Assembly: GCA_963669155.1 (NCBI GenBank)
Contig: OZ022595.1
Coordinates: forward strand, 18,793,871-18,857,870
Direction: 5' to 3'
Origin: Arbacia lixula
Taxonomy: Eukaryota; Echinodermata; Echinoidea; Arbacioida; Arbaciidae
Length of the DNA stretch: 64,000 bases
Under the pieces are notes generated by a model. It made no database searches. It saw only the letters and a list, made by a program, of their open reading frames with translations, and had not been told where the DNA came from. Below are positions 24,501 to 39,500 of this stretch, in pieces. Both the position numbers and the translations under genes were made by a program. Position 1 is the stretch's first letter. Every line of letters begins with the position of its first letter.

Positions 24501-27500
24501 ATTTTACGCGCGCGTTAATGCACTAACGTACGCGTACGCGCGCGTTTTTTTTCATTGAAATTAATTGTCTTGTCATTAATTATATACATGCCAAATTTCA
24601 TTACACAGAGATGAACGGTTTTAGAGCTACATGAAATAATAGGTTTTCATTAAATTGCTCGTGCATGACGTCACGATTACGTAATGACCTTGAAAATGTT
24701 CCTGTAACATGTTCACATATATACCTATACATGATGAACATTTGATGAAACATGGTCCATGCATTGTTGAGATATCCATGTCACAAAAAATAGGAATAAC
24801 GAGACATACTTGTGGACAAGTATCAGGTGGTCTGCATTGGCAAATTCATGCACAGACATGGGCTTGAAAATGCACGGTGAACTATAGACCTTCATTCGTA
24901 ACACCATCTATCCATAAGCAATGTGAAACATCGCTCAAGAAAGCTCATAGGGCACCTATTATACTAACATTTCAGAGGCTTTCCTAAATGGTTACATGTT
25001 TATGCTAACGTGATTAATAGTCATGTAAGAGAACGGGGCGAGAGAAAAAGAATTGGAAAGAAAATCTCAAAGAGAATGACAAAGTGAGGGATAGAACAGA
25101 AGAAGATGGCAAAATAAACATTGCAAAAGGAATGCAAAAGTTGACCCTACCCACGCCAGGAATCGAACCGGGGGCCTCGAGATCCTAAAACGGCGCCTTA
25201 CCCATTGAGCCACACATCTTCCCATTCAATTAACACGTAATGCCCAGCAGGGGCTAGAATGATTAAGAAATCGATATTCAAGCTGAAATTTCACCATGAT
25301 CCCGACATCTGATTAAAAAATGGAGACAACGTCCCAAAAAGCTCGTAGACTCAGCTACAACATACTAAAATTTCAGATTAACAGATTCAAATGTCAGCGA
25401 GATACAGCTCCTAGAAGGTCGTCATGTCATTTCATAAATACCCCTTCCATTGACATAACACGTATGCGCATAATTATGACACTAATGCGTATAATGAAAT
25501 TTACACCATGAAGACGTCATCTTAATGACTAATGATTGAAAGTTATCTATAGAAGAAGGTCTCGGCTACATCAGAGTGAAATTTGGGAGAAAATTGACAA
25601 AGGATTACTGAGATATGCAAAAGCGGGTAAAAAAAATTATGACGTCATAATTGAAAATTCATTTTTTATTTTCATATGGCAATATGATGACGTCACCATG
25701 TATTTACCGGTAAAATGACACATGAAATGACATCTACATTTCATACTCTTTTCAAATATTAAAAAAAAATTGGGGGTCACCGGCCATTCTGAAGAGCTAT
25801 GGCCGATTGAAGGAAGTCATGTTTTTTGCAATATTTGCACACAAAAACGTATTGACGCACGCGCAGACTTTGAACTTTGACGCACCCGCACGACCTTGTT
25901 ATTGCATGGAAATGGCTCAAAATGACAGGATGTGTTGTTTGTAGTGTCAGAAACATGAATCCAGTAAAAAAACGGAATTTTGACGTTTTGTTTGCGTTAC
26001 GCACGGAAAAACGCGCGAACGCACGCGCGGAAATTTTCGAAATGCTAGAAATGGCCTGAAACATATGCAAAATAATTTTGAGTTGATTTGGAGCATTTTA
26101 AAATTTTGCGCGCGCGTTTTTGCACTAACGTACGCGTACGCGCGCGTTTTTATTTATTGAAATTATAGGTATTTTCATTAAATTTATGCATGTTAATTTT
26201 CATCTGCTATAAATGATTGGTTCTAGAGATACATGAGATAATAGATTTTCATTAAACTGCTCGTAGATGACGTCACGATGACGTCATGACCTTGAAAATG
26301 TTGCTGGAACATGTTTACGTATATACCCATGCATGATGAAGATTTCATGAAAAATGGCCCATGCATTGTTGAGATATCCATGTCACAAAAATTTGGAATA
26401 AAAATAAATAAATAATAAATAAATAATAAAGAAAGAAAATTCTAACGAAATTAAGAGGTGATCTGTCGTTGGCGACAGACCACCTAATTACTCCATATAT
26501 GGATCATTTGAGGGCAAATAACTTTCGGCAAGTTTCTAAAATGGACAATACATGAATTTAAGACTACTGACAAGAAGATTGGTAACAAATACCTTTTGAA
26601 GGCTTTTTTGCCTTCCCAGTACAGTATATGTCCTTTAAAGGGAGCAATGCCGTATTGTCCTTGTAATGACAATAAGATTATGAATGTAGACTATGGTCAC
26701 TAGGTTTCATTGGCATCGCCATGGAAATATTAATCTGAATGTACACTGGTATAGTGAACATGTATATTGTAAACCGCAAAGTACATGGCATGTGACTAGA
26801 GGGGCAGCTATACAGTGAAAATGAAACAAAGGCAACACGAATTAACAAATCAATTAATATTTTAACTAAAAGTACCTAACACTTTGTACAGGATTCTTCA
26901 TGACTTCCTGTTCTTGAGATGTTCACATAAGAACATGTGAAATAGCTTTCTCTCATCCTTGTGTGTGTCCATCCAACTTGGATCACATGATGTGGTATTT
27001 TAGCTCTTAATAAGTGTCAGTGTGACCAAAGAGGAAGAAAACAAACCGAGAGGGGATTTTCCCCTCCCCACAGAAACCAATGTGGTTGATGAATAACAGC
27101 TGAGAGGATGAAACCACCCACTATAAAATCCAGCCACCAAGAAATATAATGTGATGCAAGTTATGTTCAGGGTGAAGGGCATTTTGAATGAACATGCATG
27201 CTGACACACTGGAAATGTTCAAATCCTCACTCAAAACCCACTTTTTCAGTGCTAATTAGTAATTGTAATAATGCATAATTGTAAATAATGCATAATTGGA
27301 AATAATATGCGATGATGTATATTTAGTCATTAGTAATTAGTCATTAGAATTTTTTGACCCTTCTTATCTTATTTTCCTCTTTTCTAAGCGCATAGAGACC
27401 CTTTCAAGGGTATTATGCGCTATACAAGAACGGCGCTATTATTATTGTTTGAGGCAAGTCCAAATCATTGGTGATCTTTCATTGTTAAATGATATAAAAG

Positions 27501-30500
27501 ATTACATTTTAATAACTTCCTTTAAAATATAATCACTAATCTGTAAATCAAATTGTATTTTCCATCAGTTTTTAAATTAATTTTTTGCCACATCAAGTAT
27601 TGAACAGCAGAACAAATGGACAAATGGACAGCCTGGAAACATCATGCCATCTTCATGTTGGGGTTATGAAAATGAAAATGAGGCGATTTAATCAAAGAAA
27701 ACAAGAAAACAAAAGGGACTTAAAGGTGATCTATTTGTCCATGTATTTTAAGTGCTAGCACAGTAAATCAAAGTAAAATTTGACCGTTGGTGGTGGGATG
27801 TGTGAGGTCTGGCCATGAATGGAGGAAGGAGTGAAGGGAAGAGGGGGGGGGGGGGGGTAGGCTGGGGGGGGGGGGGGGGGGTTACCAAGCTATCATAGCC
27901 AGGGTGGTCACCAGAAAATCTTTTACGCATGGCTCAAAAAAGCAGAATATCACTTTTTGTTAGAAATCTGTGCTGGACGCGTGGTACACAACTATGGAAC
28001 GCGTGGCTCAAAGAAAACAAAAACAATAAGAATAATAAGACTGATACTGATTTTACGCATGGTGCAGTGAATTTACACGTGGCTCACAATCACTTTCTGG
28101 ACCCGACGCGTGGTGTTTGCACCGCATGTTTTCTACACTGGGGACCACCCTGATCATAGCGTCTTACCGTTTTGAAGGCAGCCGTAGCCAGTGGAATGAT
28201 GTGCCTGAAATATTCACATGAGCCTACCAGGGCAATGTTGTCATGGTGTCTGAAAATTGATTAAGAAAGCAAGAGGGAGATAATAAAAGCGGATTATTTC
28301 GAGTGCCATACTGATTCACAGCATCCACTTGAATGAATTGTCACAAGCAAAGCACACAGGACTTACATACACACAGTGTATGTAATGTATAGTACAACAG
28401 TTTGTCTCAACATACAAAGGTTTAAAGGGAATATACTGTACTGGGAAGACAAAAAGCCTTCAAAAAGGTGATCGTGAGCAATCTCCTTGCCAATGGTCTT
28501 AAATTCATGTATTGTCCATTTTAAAAACTTGCGGAAAGTTATTTGCCCTCAGATGATCCACATTTGTAGTTATTAGTGATTAAATCACAAATCCCCCAAA
28601 TGTTCGGGCCGAACATTTGGAGGATCTCACTGATAATCATTAATTATTCCAAATGTGGATCATCTTCCCAGTACAGTATATTCCATTTAAAAAAAAAAAT
28701 TGTTTCCATACCAATGATACTACACTGAAGAACATATACATGTGCAGTATGCACAAATATTGTTATTTTCATAGAACAGCGGAGTGCATGCACAACCAAC
28801 CTACTTTCTCATGAACTTCTACAAAATGTTCATGTGATATTCTTCCCCAAACGGAGCTGCTATGAATTTGATCCGTCAACATGTACTCTATTTCTTTCAC
28901 ACCCTCAGATTCATGACAACAGCATCGCAAATGGCATTCAACAAATCTGTATTATGTACTCGCAATTGTAGCACATACTGTATCCTCTAGTTTCTTCTTA
29001 TTATTTTTTCCTTTTTCCTTTTTTCTTCACTTCATATAATTGGTTACTGTATCTTCTTTAAGATGTTGGCTCCCCGTATTTCACTTATTTTTCCTGTTCC
29101 TCTAGATCTGACTATTTGAGTAGAAAGCATTTTCTTAAAATGTGAACCATAAAATATAAAAGAACATTTCTCTGATTTTCAACAACATAAATGTACATTT
29201 TGGTTTAATACACTAAATATGTAACTAATGCTTGCACATAAACATAACATCGCTATTTCTGAAGCACGACCTTGATCTTCACAAACACATTATTATACTC
29301 AATAGATTGCACATATACACTGTACAGGTACACAGTATAATGTAAATCAAATGGGCAATATACATACTATACATAATATGTGCTGTACTCTACTATGTGT
29401 CATTCTGCAAAGTCACAAGATATTGAATTAAATTGTCAACCTTTGAGTTTTGCCAACAAATCTATTTTCCATTGATTTCAAACTGTTTACTTGTTCATCT
29501 CAAATATGATTTACACTTTTAATCCAAGGGGATTTTGAACTTTATATTGTGATTTTGCCTCAAAAAGACACCTTAAGAACATTTAATGTGTCTTTATAAT
29601 AGAAATAACTAGGAAGTTCAGCTGACAGCCCAATATTAGTAAAGAAAAGGAAAGCAATCTAACATACTAATATATCAGCAGGCCTGAACACAAATCAACA
29701 TACACTACCAGGCTTTGATTTTTTACTCCAGTCCATGCAATTAATGCCTTCTTCTAGTGTTAAAGGAAATATACTGTCCTGGGAAGACAAAAAGCCTTCA
29801 AAAGTGCGATCGTGAGCAATCTTCTTGTACTTGGTCTTAAATTCATGTATTGTCCATTTTAGAAGCTTGCTGACAGTTATTTGCCCTTAAATGATCCACA
29901 TTTGGAGAAATTAGTCAAAATTTGTGGAATCCTTACAAATGTTCGGGCCAATCAATTTGAGGATTTGTGATTCAATTACTAATTACTCAAAATATGGATC
30001 ATTCTAAAGGCAGATAACTTTCAGCAAGTTTCTAAAATGGGCAATACATGAATTTAAGACTATTGGCAAGATCACCCTTTTGAAGGCTTTTTGTCTTCCC
30101 AGTACAGTATATTCCTTTTAAATAATCAACATGGAAAGTGCATGAAGCTGTCCAACCCTGGGAGTTGTGGTACTGTGTAGAAGGATGCTGTGTCACGAGT
30201 ACCTTCTCAAATAGGAACTAGCACAATATAAAACAACAAAACATGGGCCAGGGTGTCTATGTCATGATGCCAGGAATTAATGTAGCCCCCACAAATACAT
30301 GTTTATCCTCACTGGTTCTCTACCATTCTTTGCACACACATATTTACATAACATTCATGTTATTATTCCGATAAACAGCCTCAAAAGAACACTACCCATT
30401 ACATGAAAATTGTAATTCGCAAGTACACTACAGCTCAAAAGAATTGGCATAGGGAAAGGGAAAGGGGAGAAAGAGAAGGAGCCACAGTTTTAAACCGCGG

Positions 30501-33500
30501 TATATTTCGTCCAGTTCAGCATGAACAACTGCGGCTCCTTCCCTTTCTTCCCTTTCCTTTTCCCTATACCAAAACCTTTGAGCTATAGTGTACGAAGGGT
30601 TAAATGTTGTCGCATTCGCTCTACGCTCCCTGTGTGATTGTCTCTATCCATTACTTCACCCTCCTGATGCCCCTCTCAGCCTCTCCTCTGGGAGTCTGTG
30701 TGTTAACCCTAGAAACCTCTGACAAGCTTCTATCCATTACTTCACCCTCCTGATTCCCCCCTCTCAGCCTCTCCTCTGGGAGTCTGTGTGTTAACCCTAG
30801 AAACCTCTGACAAGCTTCTATCTATTACTTCACCCTCCTGACGCCCCTCTCTCAGCCTCTCCTCTGGGAGTCTGTGGGTTAACCCTAGAAACCTCTGACA
30901 AGCTTCTATCCATTACTTCACCCTCCTGATGCCCTTCTCTCAGCCTCTCCTCTGGGAGTCTGTGAGTTAACCCTAGAAACCTCTGACAAGCCGAAGGGTC
31001 ATGAATGGCAAGGCTGCAGACACACACTCAACTCAGCCACCTAGGCAATACATACCTGTAAGCCCAACATTTGCAGCAATTTTGCTGATGCATTTCTGAT
31101 AGCTGCGTATATGAACAGGAATCACTGAGATAATGTGGTATTTGCTACCTCCCTTTTCCCACTTATTTTGCGGATCAAGACCTAGAAATAATACCACATA
31201 TTTTGGTAAGCAAATCTTATAAAACTGTGTCAAATAGCCATAAATGTTGCGCCTCATGCATCGCGCGCTGGCTAATCGCACTGCTCGTATGGCTATTAGC
31301 GGAATATGTCAGGGGTGTGGAGAAAGTCCAGCTGTTCAAAACGCCACAATTTTTAGAGTTACATGTTTTTAGAGGCATGCTAGAAACTTTCTTACTGACG
31401 TGCATTGGTAATAAAAGCAGTATTATCATGACTATGGTGTATGATCGAGGCTTAAGACTAGCATTTGAATTCGCCCGTTGTGTCTCCTTGTCCAGACCAG
31501 CTACAGTACAGGGCCTCCTATTAGTCACATGATTCTGTCTCTGCTTCATGTACTATGAGACCATATGGTCCATGATGAGATGGACATGGGTATGTGCATG
31601 CAAACTAAGTTATTGAAGCCTCATACTATGTTGAAATACTTTATCGACAATAAGCATAACATGTGATTACACATGTTAATTCAATCAAATCTTGACTACT
31701 CTACAGTGTACATGTAGATCTATGATTAATTATTTGAATTGTAATACTCCATATATGGGTGTACAATGTACTATGTGCATAATACATTTATCCTACTCTA
31801 TACTGTACAAAGTACATGCATTGATCCTTCTCCATACTTTGAATGGCTGGCTGGCAATGGGAGACACTTTGCCCATCCAGAGAAGTGAGTCATTCTCTGA
31901 AAGCTTTTGTCAGCTGATGATCAGTCAAACAAACCATGAGCTTTAGTGGTCACAGCGTCTCTAATTGAGACATTTCCTTAGCCTATCTTCCACGCTGAGG
32001 GCTGTTACAGTTTCCTGCATTGGGATTGTTACAATCAGGGCCCTGTTGCATAAAACTTACCATTAATGGTAACTTTGCTATCAATGGCAATTTCTATGGA
32101 AACCATGAATTTGATTGGCTGTTGAGCAATATTACCATGGTACATGTAGTTACCATTAATGAGAGAGTTACGATTAATGGTAAGTTTTATGCAACTGGGC
32201 CCAGAAGTATGTTTGGACAAATGGGATCTTCACCCCGCCCTCACAGTTACAAAGTGGGGAGGGGGCATGAATGCTTTTAAGTTTGCGCAGAAAAAGGCCT
32301 TCAGAACTTGAATTGATTTGTTAAAAAATATGAACAGCTTAATTACATGGCATGACCTATTTTTATGACCAAGTAGACTAGCATTTTCTCGGCTCTTTAG
32401 CAGAGCATATAGCCAGAGGCCAACAAGAGAGAGTTTGGGCACTAATAGCAGTGACATATTAATCTTAACCTGTCTAGTGACACTTCCTGAAGTGACATAC
32501 TACTATACATGTGGGCATATAATCTTAGTAGGTTACAACGAACACTGTATGCTCGTTACTGGATGGGTGAAGATCAAACATGTTACTAAATATATGTTAC
32601 CACAATACCACCAACATCAATTGGGCCAAAACATACAGTATGTAGGGAATTCAGATTCTTAGAGAAGAAAATGCATACAAAAAAAGAAAGTAGAGGTTAT
32701 GCAAAATGTATTTTCAGACTTCTTTTTGCCATTTTATAGCTCATCTTGGCAAGTGTCACAGCGACTGCACGATTGTGTGCCTGATTGAATGTGTGCCTCT
32801 ACCAAGGCTGCCAGACTTTGGATATTTCTAGAAAAAGAGTCTAGAACTTGAATACTAGTCACTGTATCATTCTCCTCTTTTCATAGGCCGTGTTCATCAA
32901 CTTTTCAGAAATGTAAACGCGTTTCCAAAGGCCTTTACGAACGCGTTTAAAAAAACGGTGCGTTTATCAACTGGATCGCCCAAGTCGAAAACCGGCCTTG
33001 TCACCGAAAACATGTGGTTTAAAGCCATTTCAAAACAGCTTTGCATTTATCTCGCTTCTTTAAACACGTTTCTGGCTCAAACGCGTTTAGGATCGTACAA
33101 ATTTGCGTGTTTCAAAACAGCTTTCCGAACCCCATAATCAAAACAGCTTTGCGTTTATCAACTCCCTGAAATGCGTGAAAACACTTCTACCAAAAATAGA
33201 GTTGATAAACACGTCCTTTAATGAATAATTTTGGTTTAAAAATACCCAACAGCATGGAAGCCAGGCTGATATGGGCCTGTATGTTTGCAGTATGTTCAGG
33301 ACCAAAGGACTGACTACAGTATATGTCTGATTGGCTAATGTGGCTGGTGTCTCCAATTCAATTAACGCATGTAATTTCTGACACTATGCCGGTATACACT
33401 TCTATTTACCGTGCATGTTCATGTATACTATAGGTAGACCTACAGGTTTATTTGAGCTTGTGACCAAGCCAGGACCACAGGACTGACCGTACAGTAAAAG

Positions 33501-36500
33501 TCTGATTGGCTAATGTGGCTGGTGTCTCGAACGCAATTAAAGCATGTAATTTCTGACACTGTGCCGGTATACACTTCTATAAGAGTATGGGTTTTACCGT
33601 GCATGTTCATGTATACTATAGGTAGACCTACAGGTTTATTTGAGCTTGTGACCAAGCCAGCGTTTGTGTTTCTGCCATTGTGCACATTGTGCTGTTTATT
33701 TCAACATGCTTTCCCTTGCTAATTTTATTTCCATATCAATGTTAAAATTAACTGACTGATACATGTATGTGAATATCAATATTTGAAGTCATATATATGA
33801 CTTCAATCATGCCTTTATGAACTCAATATCATCCATTCATTATTTTTTTCAATATCAAATGAACCCCATATTATCAAAATTTTATCAAAATTATGACATT
33901 TAACACTTGCAGCAATGCAGCACTGTCAGCACATAATGTATGTAACTCTGTAAGTTACTCTTTGCTCATTCATAAGCAATTATACAATTCTGAAAGAGCT
34001 ACTAAGTCTCATGCAGAATGTGTGAGACTCACGCAATCAGGGTACATCTCACGATCTCACATATGACACCCATTTTTCTCACGCATCGGAACCCGACAGA
34101 AAAAACAAGAAAAATAGTAGCATTATTTGCTATCGACTCGCACTGGCCGCCTTTGCACGAGCTGTCCACCGGCCCGACACGCGAGACGAATCGAGAGTGC
34201 AGTCAGAGAACTAGTGCAGCATGTACGTACATGGTATACGATGAATCGCGCACGCATCGCATGGTTTTGTATGTATGGCCATGGATCGTGCGCAGAGTCA
34301 TGGCAATCTCACACATAAATGTTTTTTTTTTTTAACTTGGCATCACTGTCAACATGCGTTGGCAGGTCCTAGCCAGTAGATCAAAAAACCTGGATTAATA
34401 TGGACCTGCTTTGCGCTACATTGTTTACATTGTGCTTTGTGTATGAAGACACCTGCCTCAAGCTTTCCATTAATCTAGCCTCTACAGAGAACCACTATTG
34501 AATCAGGCACATCCTGGTACTAATCTAGCTTTTGCATATAAAGTGATCATCAGACAAAAGAATCTACATACATGTACAATAGTGTCATTCTCATTGGGCT
34601 TTAAGAAATCGTGAAGTTAGGGGACCGGGACAGTAGGACCATGCGGCTTTTGGTACGGTTGCGACGCAACTTTCACCCTTACTTCGCGATTTTTCTAACT
34701 TCGCGATTTTTTAAGCCCAATGAGAATGGCACTATTGTCTTACACTCTTGAGGAGTACACTGTACACTGCACATTCACATGCTCTTTGAGTACAATACAC
34801 AATACAGTGAAACCTATATAAACACAGGTACAACCACACCCAGGTAGACAAGGAATATGGTCTTTATGTCAAAGCTATTTCATACAGGTTTCAAGAGCAA
34901 AATATCATCAATGGACCTCGATGTGGTCTTCCTATACAGCTGGGGGGTGTTTCACCATGCTGTTCGTAAGTTATGAATGACTTTACGAACGACTGGTGAT
35001 TCCTTCTTGTGCTAAATCAGATTCTCAATAAACAAAGTGTGGTATCGCATTTAGCACAAGAAGGGATCACCAGTCGTTCGTAAAGTCTTTCGTAACTTAC
35101 GAACAGCTTGGTGAAACACCCCCCAGGCCACTTTAAACAGGTTTCCCTGTAATACCAAGCTAAACCATAACCTGCTTCACAATGTAATGACCCGCTATGC
35201 CTGGAAGACTAAACTTAACATCCAAAATGACTCATGATTTAAATTTGCGATTCAGTGATTAATTGTGATGACAGTTTTGTACAAACATAGATACCCTGTA
35301 GGCTATACACACAGTTATTTTTTTGTGTGGCTTTTTTTCCTTCTTAGGCAAATATACCTCGTTCAGTCCAGGAACAGACAATACACGTAGCGTTGCACTT
35401 TTAAATCAATTACTTTTATTTAATACATGTGTTTAATTCAATATCAATCTAATAAATCAAACATAATAGAGTATCTGACAGTATTGAAAACAAACTTTAC
35501 TTCTGTGGCCACCCAAATAAAATTTACATGTGTGCAGTGCAAAAGAAAAGAATGGTTTAGAACTCCACCATTAATGAAAATAATAACGATAATGGCTACG
35601 AAAAAAATTAACACTAGAGAAATTTGACTGCATGTAAAAAGTGAAATTTTAAGATTTAATCTTTACCTGTGACCTTTAACCTTTGACCTACATGACCCAA
35701 CATTTAATAAGTTAATTGCCATGCTATATTTTACCATTGCACAAAATCTGATTAAATTTGATGGATTATTTTTTGAGTTATTGTGTAGTCGAGGTCCGAA
35801 CAGATGGACAGACAACCCGGAAACATAATGCCATCCGCTAACTTCATTGCGGAGGCATAATGATGATGAAAAAAGAGAATGATACTTGATCAGACTACAA
35901 TGACAATGGAAATAAAAATTAATAAGATTGCAACAAAATGCAATGTACAAGTATTTACAATGCTTTTGTTTTTAAATAAAATTGACCAGCAAAAAAGGTG
36001 TAGCATGTACATGCACAATACCATATACTATTAGTAAACAGTAGATAGTTTACAAGCATGTAAAAAGAGTGGCATTGATCCAAGAAAACGCCTATGCTTG
36101 GGAAAATGACAAAACCATGATTGAAGGTTGACACGACCACAATGTATGAATCAACTATGTATTGTACTTCTGAACGTACAATGCCTTCTGCCTGCAGACT
36201 CTTTTTACCACACACAATCGTGATCTAGGATGCTGTCAGGAGCTCATATAATTTACTTTCTATTACCAGTTCAAGCTCTCAAATCACATCCAACAAAGAC
36301 TAATTGATCATTGAATTTCAGTATTGGCACAAATAATCATCAATGCTTGCACAACGCTTTTCAGATCTACACCTACATGTACATGTACACTACAGCTCAA
36401 AGGAATTGGCAGAGGGAAAGGGAAAGGGAAGAAGTGGAAGGAGCCGCAGTTTTAAGCCGCGGTATATTTTGTCCAGTTCAGCATGAAACATGATGCTTTT

Positions 36501-39500
36501 TAGGCTAATGCATTGTGTTTCATGCTGAACTGGACAAAATATACCATGGTTTAAAACTGCGGGTCCTTCCCTTTCTTCCCTTTCCCTTTCTCTATGCCAA
36601 TTCCTTTGAGCTGTAATGTAGAGCATCACTTGGCCTGGCACACAAGATGCTTCAAGATTAAAGGTTGATGTAAGCTTTCCAGCACTCTTACCTGCATGTG
36701 GCAATGAGAACCTGGACAATCTGCGTGGCATACCGCAGGACGTCCCAGTCTGAGATCAATTCTGGGCACTGCTGGCTGCAGGACCCCAGCTCCACCACCA
36801 GCGTCTCCAGGAGCCCATCGGGCAGGGTGGCCGAGTTGGGGCCCGTAAGCACTCTCCTGTAAGCATTGGCAGGAGAAGAAGGAAAAGGGTGGTAACCACA
36901 GTCTGTGATAAACATCCATTGATTGAGTAAATGGGCAATTTGCCCTCAAAACTGCTACCTCAACACAAATTGGTGTTTTCTAACTTAAAACAATTTGTAA
37001 AAATGATATGCCTTTAACAATTTTCACTTAGATAATGGATGAGATACTTCTCTATCAGATATTATGATTACCATCTTGATATTCACAAAAAAGGAATAGA
37101 GGGCATAAAGCAATAGAACTTTATATTCCTATAGAAGGGGAAGCAATTAAAAATTATAATGTATAAATGAAGATATTTTATAAATATTGACTATAAAAAT
37201 TAAAATTAAACATGAGATACGTTCCTCATCCGACGAGATATGTTACCATCTTATCAGATATGTTACCACATCTCGCTGGGCAAAGTGAATTAATATATGC
37301 AACATATCACTTTATTATAGTAGTGATAATATGATGAAATGTAATAGGTAAAAAAAATAACATTAATTTGATTATCCGCTCACCCAAGCGCGTCTCATGA
37401 CGATCATTCTCTCAAACATGTTCAATCAGTAATGTATCCGATGTGCCATTTTCGTTCTCACACTATTTTTCACAACAATAATATCTTTCTTATAAATGCA
37501 ATGATGTGCAAATTAACATTAGCACCAGTAACTCATTAAAAAGCAATTGAGCTTCATGTTTTTAAAAGAAGATTTTTTTTTATTAATGAAGCAAATATAG
37601 AATGTACGTATCTGATTAATGGTTAGATTTTTTGTAATATGAACTTTCCAATGTATCATGGTGCTTTGGTTACTGGTAACATACTCAAGTACACTGCAAT
37701 GCAACATTAGTTTCACTTTCTCTATAAATATGACTCACAACCAAGGGAAACGTATCTGATAGTAATTTTGATGAAATGGTCTCAATGATCCCCGAGTGAT
37801 ATGTCAAAACCCCTTATATGCATTATCCTTTTTTCATTCAGGCACTTACATGGAAATAAAATGAGATACAAAAGACTAGCATTGAACGATATCGCAACTA
37901 CCAGGGGCCATATTCATGAAACCTTACTAAGCCAAGTTAGTTACTAAAGTGCATCGAAACGCATGCATTGTAGTAACCAATTAGGCTAGTAATCTTTCAT
38001 GAATATGGTCCCTGGTGAATAAACATTTACTATGCTGGCAACATGGGGTTTTGAGGGTAATATCAAACTTTTGCTTGTATTTCTAATATCATCCGTGAAG
38101 TGAAAAAGAATGGTTTATAAGATACAAAATAGTGATTTTAACTATGACAACATGCTGGCAACAGGAAATTGCATAATTGCACACTTTTTGGGAGAATGGC
38201 CCTGGTACACTGCTACATTTCTTTTAAGCTCAACAGCCATCTGGTAGTCAAATTACTACTTTTTGTACAGAGCATATCAGGAAGACCTAATTTGTCTAAT
38301 TATTGTTTTAACTTTACCTAATCAAACAAAATATGTTGTCTCTATAGATAGAGTGAAGGGTTGGATTAGGGAAAAGGAAAAGGGATAGGTTCATAGGACT
38401 AAAGATATGGGATAATGATTAAAGGGTAAAGGGTTTGAAACGATGAAATGGGTGAAGGCTTTAACATGTAATGAACTTTCTCAAACGGTCGGTATTTGTA
38501 TCGCAACACTACATGTATATCATACCCTTCAGCGATGTGAGTGAATGACAAATCTATTGAAGAATCATACTGCTGCAGAAACCTTTCCACATACGTCTTG
38601 AAAAGCGTGATGTCTCTCTGTAAACAAGACATAAATAACAGGGATAAATGACAAGACATTGATACCAAAATCATTCTACATGCACAAAGTGTAACTCAAT
38701 ATAAACTTGGTACATTCTGTACTATTTTAATGGAAGGCAGGAAAGTAAAAACGTATATGGGCTTCATATTGATATCACTAGCAACGAGGCTTGATATCGA
38801 TAACAGATGCAATGTTTAAAACTGGCCAAAGTTAGCATACAAAAATATACCTGCCGGCCTGCCAGTTTAAATCCCTTACCGGTATTTTGACACAGAAAGC
38901 AACGTGAACAAAAGATCAAAACATGCTGGCTATGGTTCCTATATGATTATAATACCTAGGTAAGTATATTTTTGTGATTTCGACCAAGTCATTTTTCCCC
39001 TTCAAAACAAATACTTTGATGTATTTTTCAATGGCTGGATGTAAGACCCCATGCCATAGGTTTGGGAGTCCTTGTACGGCAAGGCCAAGCCCTAGATGGG
39101 AAAGGCTGCTGAATAAAAGAAGAAAAAAATGTATCAAAATGTAACTTAGATCTAGAAATCTGAACTGCCACATGTGTTGCAGGGTGACCTACTGTATTTG
39201 CAAACGTTGTGAAATCAGCAGGAATCAGCTATATACACTGACAATAACGTGCATGAAATCTCAGTCATAGCTTCGCAAACAGTTTCAGAAAAAGAGAAAA
39301 ACTATCCTCGTTCACGTTTGAGACGCAGCAAGCATAGTCTACATTCATAATCATATTAGACCATTCTGGGTTTTAGAGGTTTAATCATTTTTGGTTAACA
39401 TCTTAACCTTTACCCTAACCTACCGGTAACCCTAAACCTACACTCCAGCTCAAAGGAATTGGCATAGGGAAGGGGAAAGGGAAGAAAGGGAAGGAGCCAC

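Larger units (their letters stand above)
19071..26485 (+). mobile_element. Tandem ~1.6-kb repeat element (two units), candidate non-autonomous DNA transposon
   Basis: Unit 1 is 19071-19226 plus 23349-24799, interrupted by a LINE. Unit 2 is 24800-26455. Both start CGAGACATACTTGTGGACAA, and both contain a tRNA-like block, CG-alternating palindromes and the ending GAGATATCCATGTCACAAAA. The whole ends in a 30-nt hairpin (26456-26485) that abuts the MITE's right arm. AGGTGGTCTG near the left end is the inverse of the terminal CAGACCACCT. No coding capacity was seen. A terminal hairpin followed by CTAA and T recalls Helitrons, but the left end does not start with TC, so the class is open. Confidence 0.65.

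Noticed and set aside
34018-34335. 105-codon plus-strand frame in a GC-richer patch
   Set aside because: No domain, splice or homology signal that I can recognise.
38916-39173. Possible NBEAL first exon (minus strand)
   Set aside because: Residues do not match the NBEAL start, while 41119-41169 does, in phase and with a good start context.
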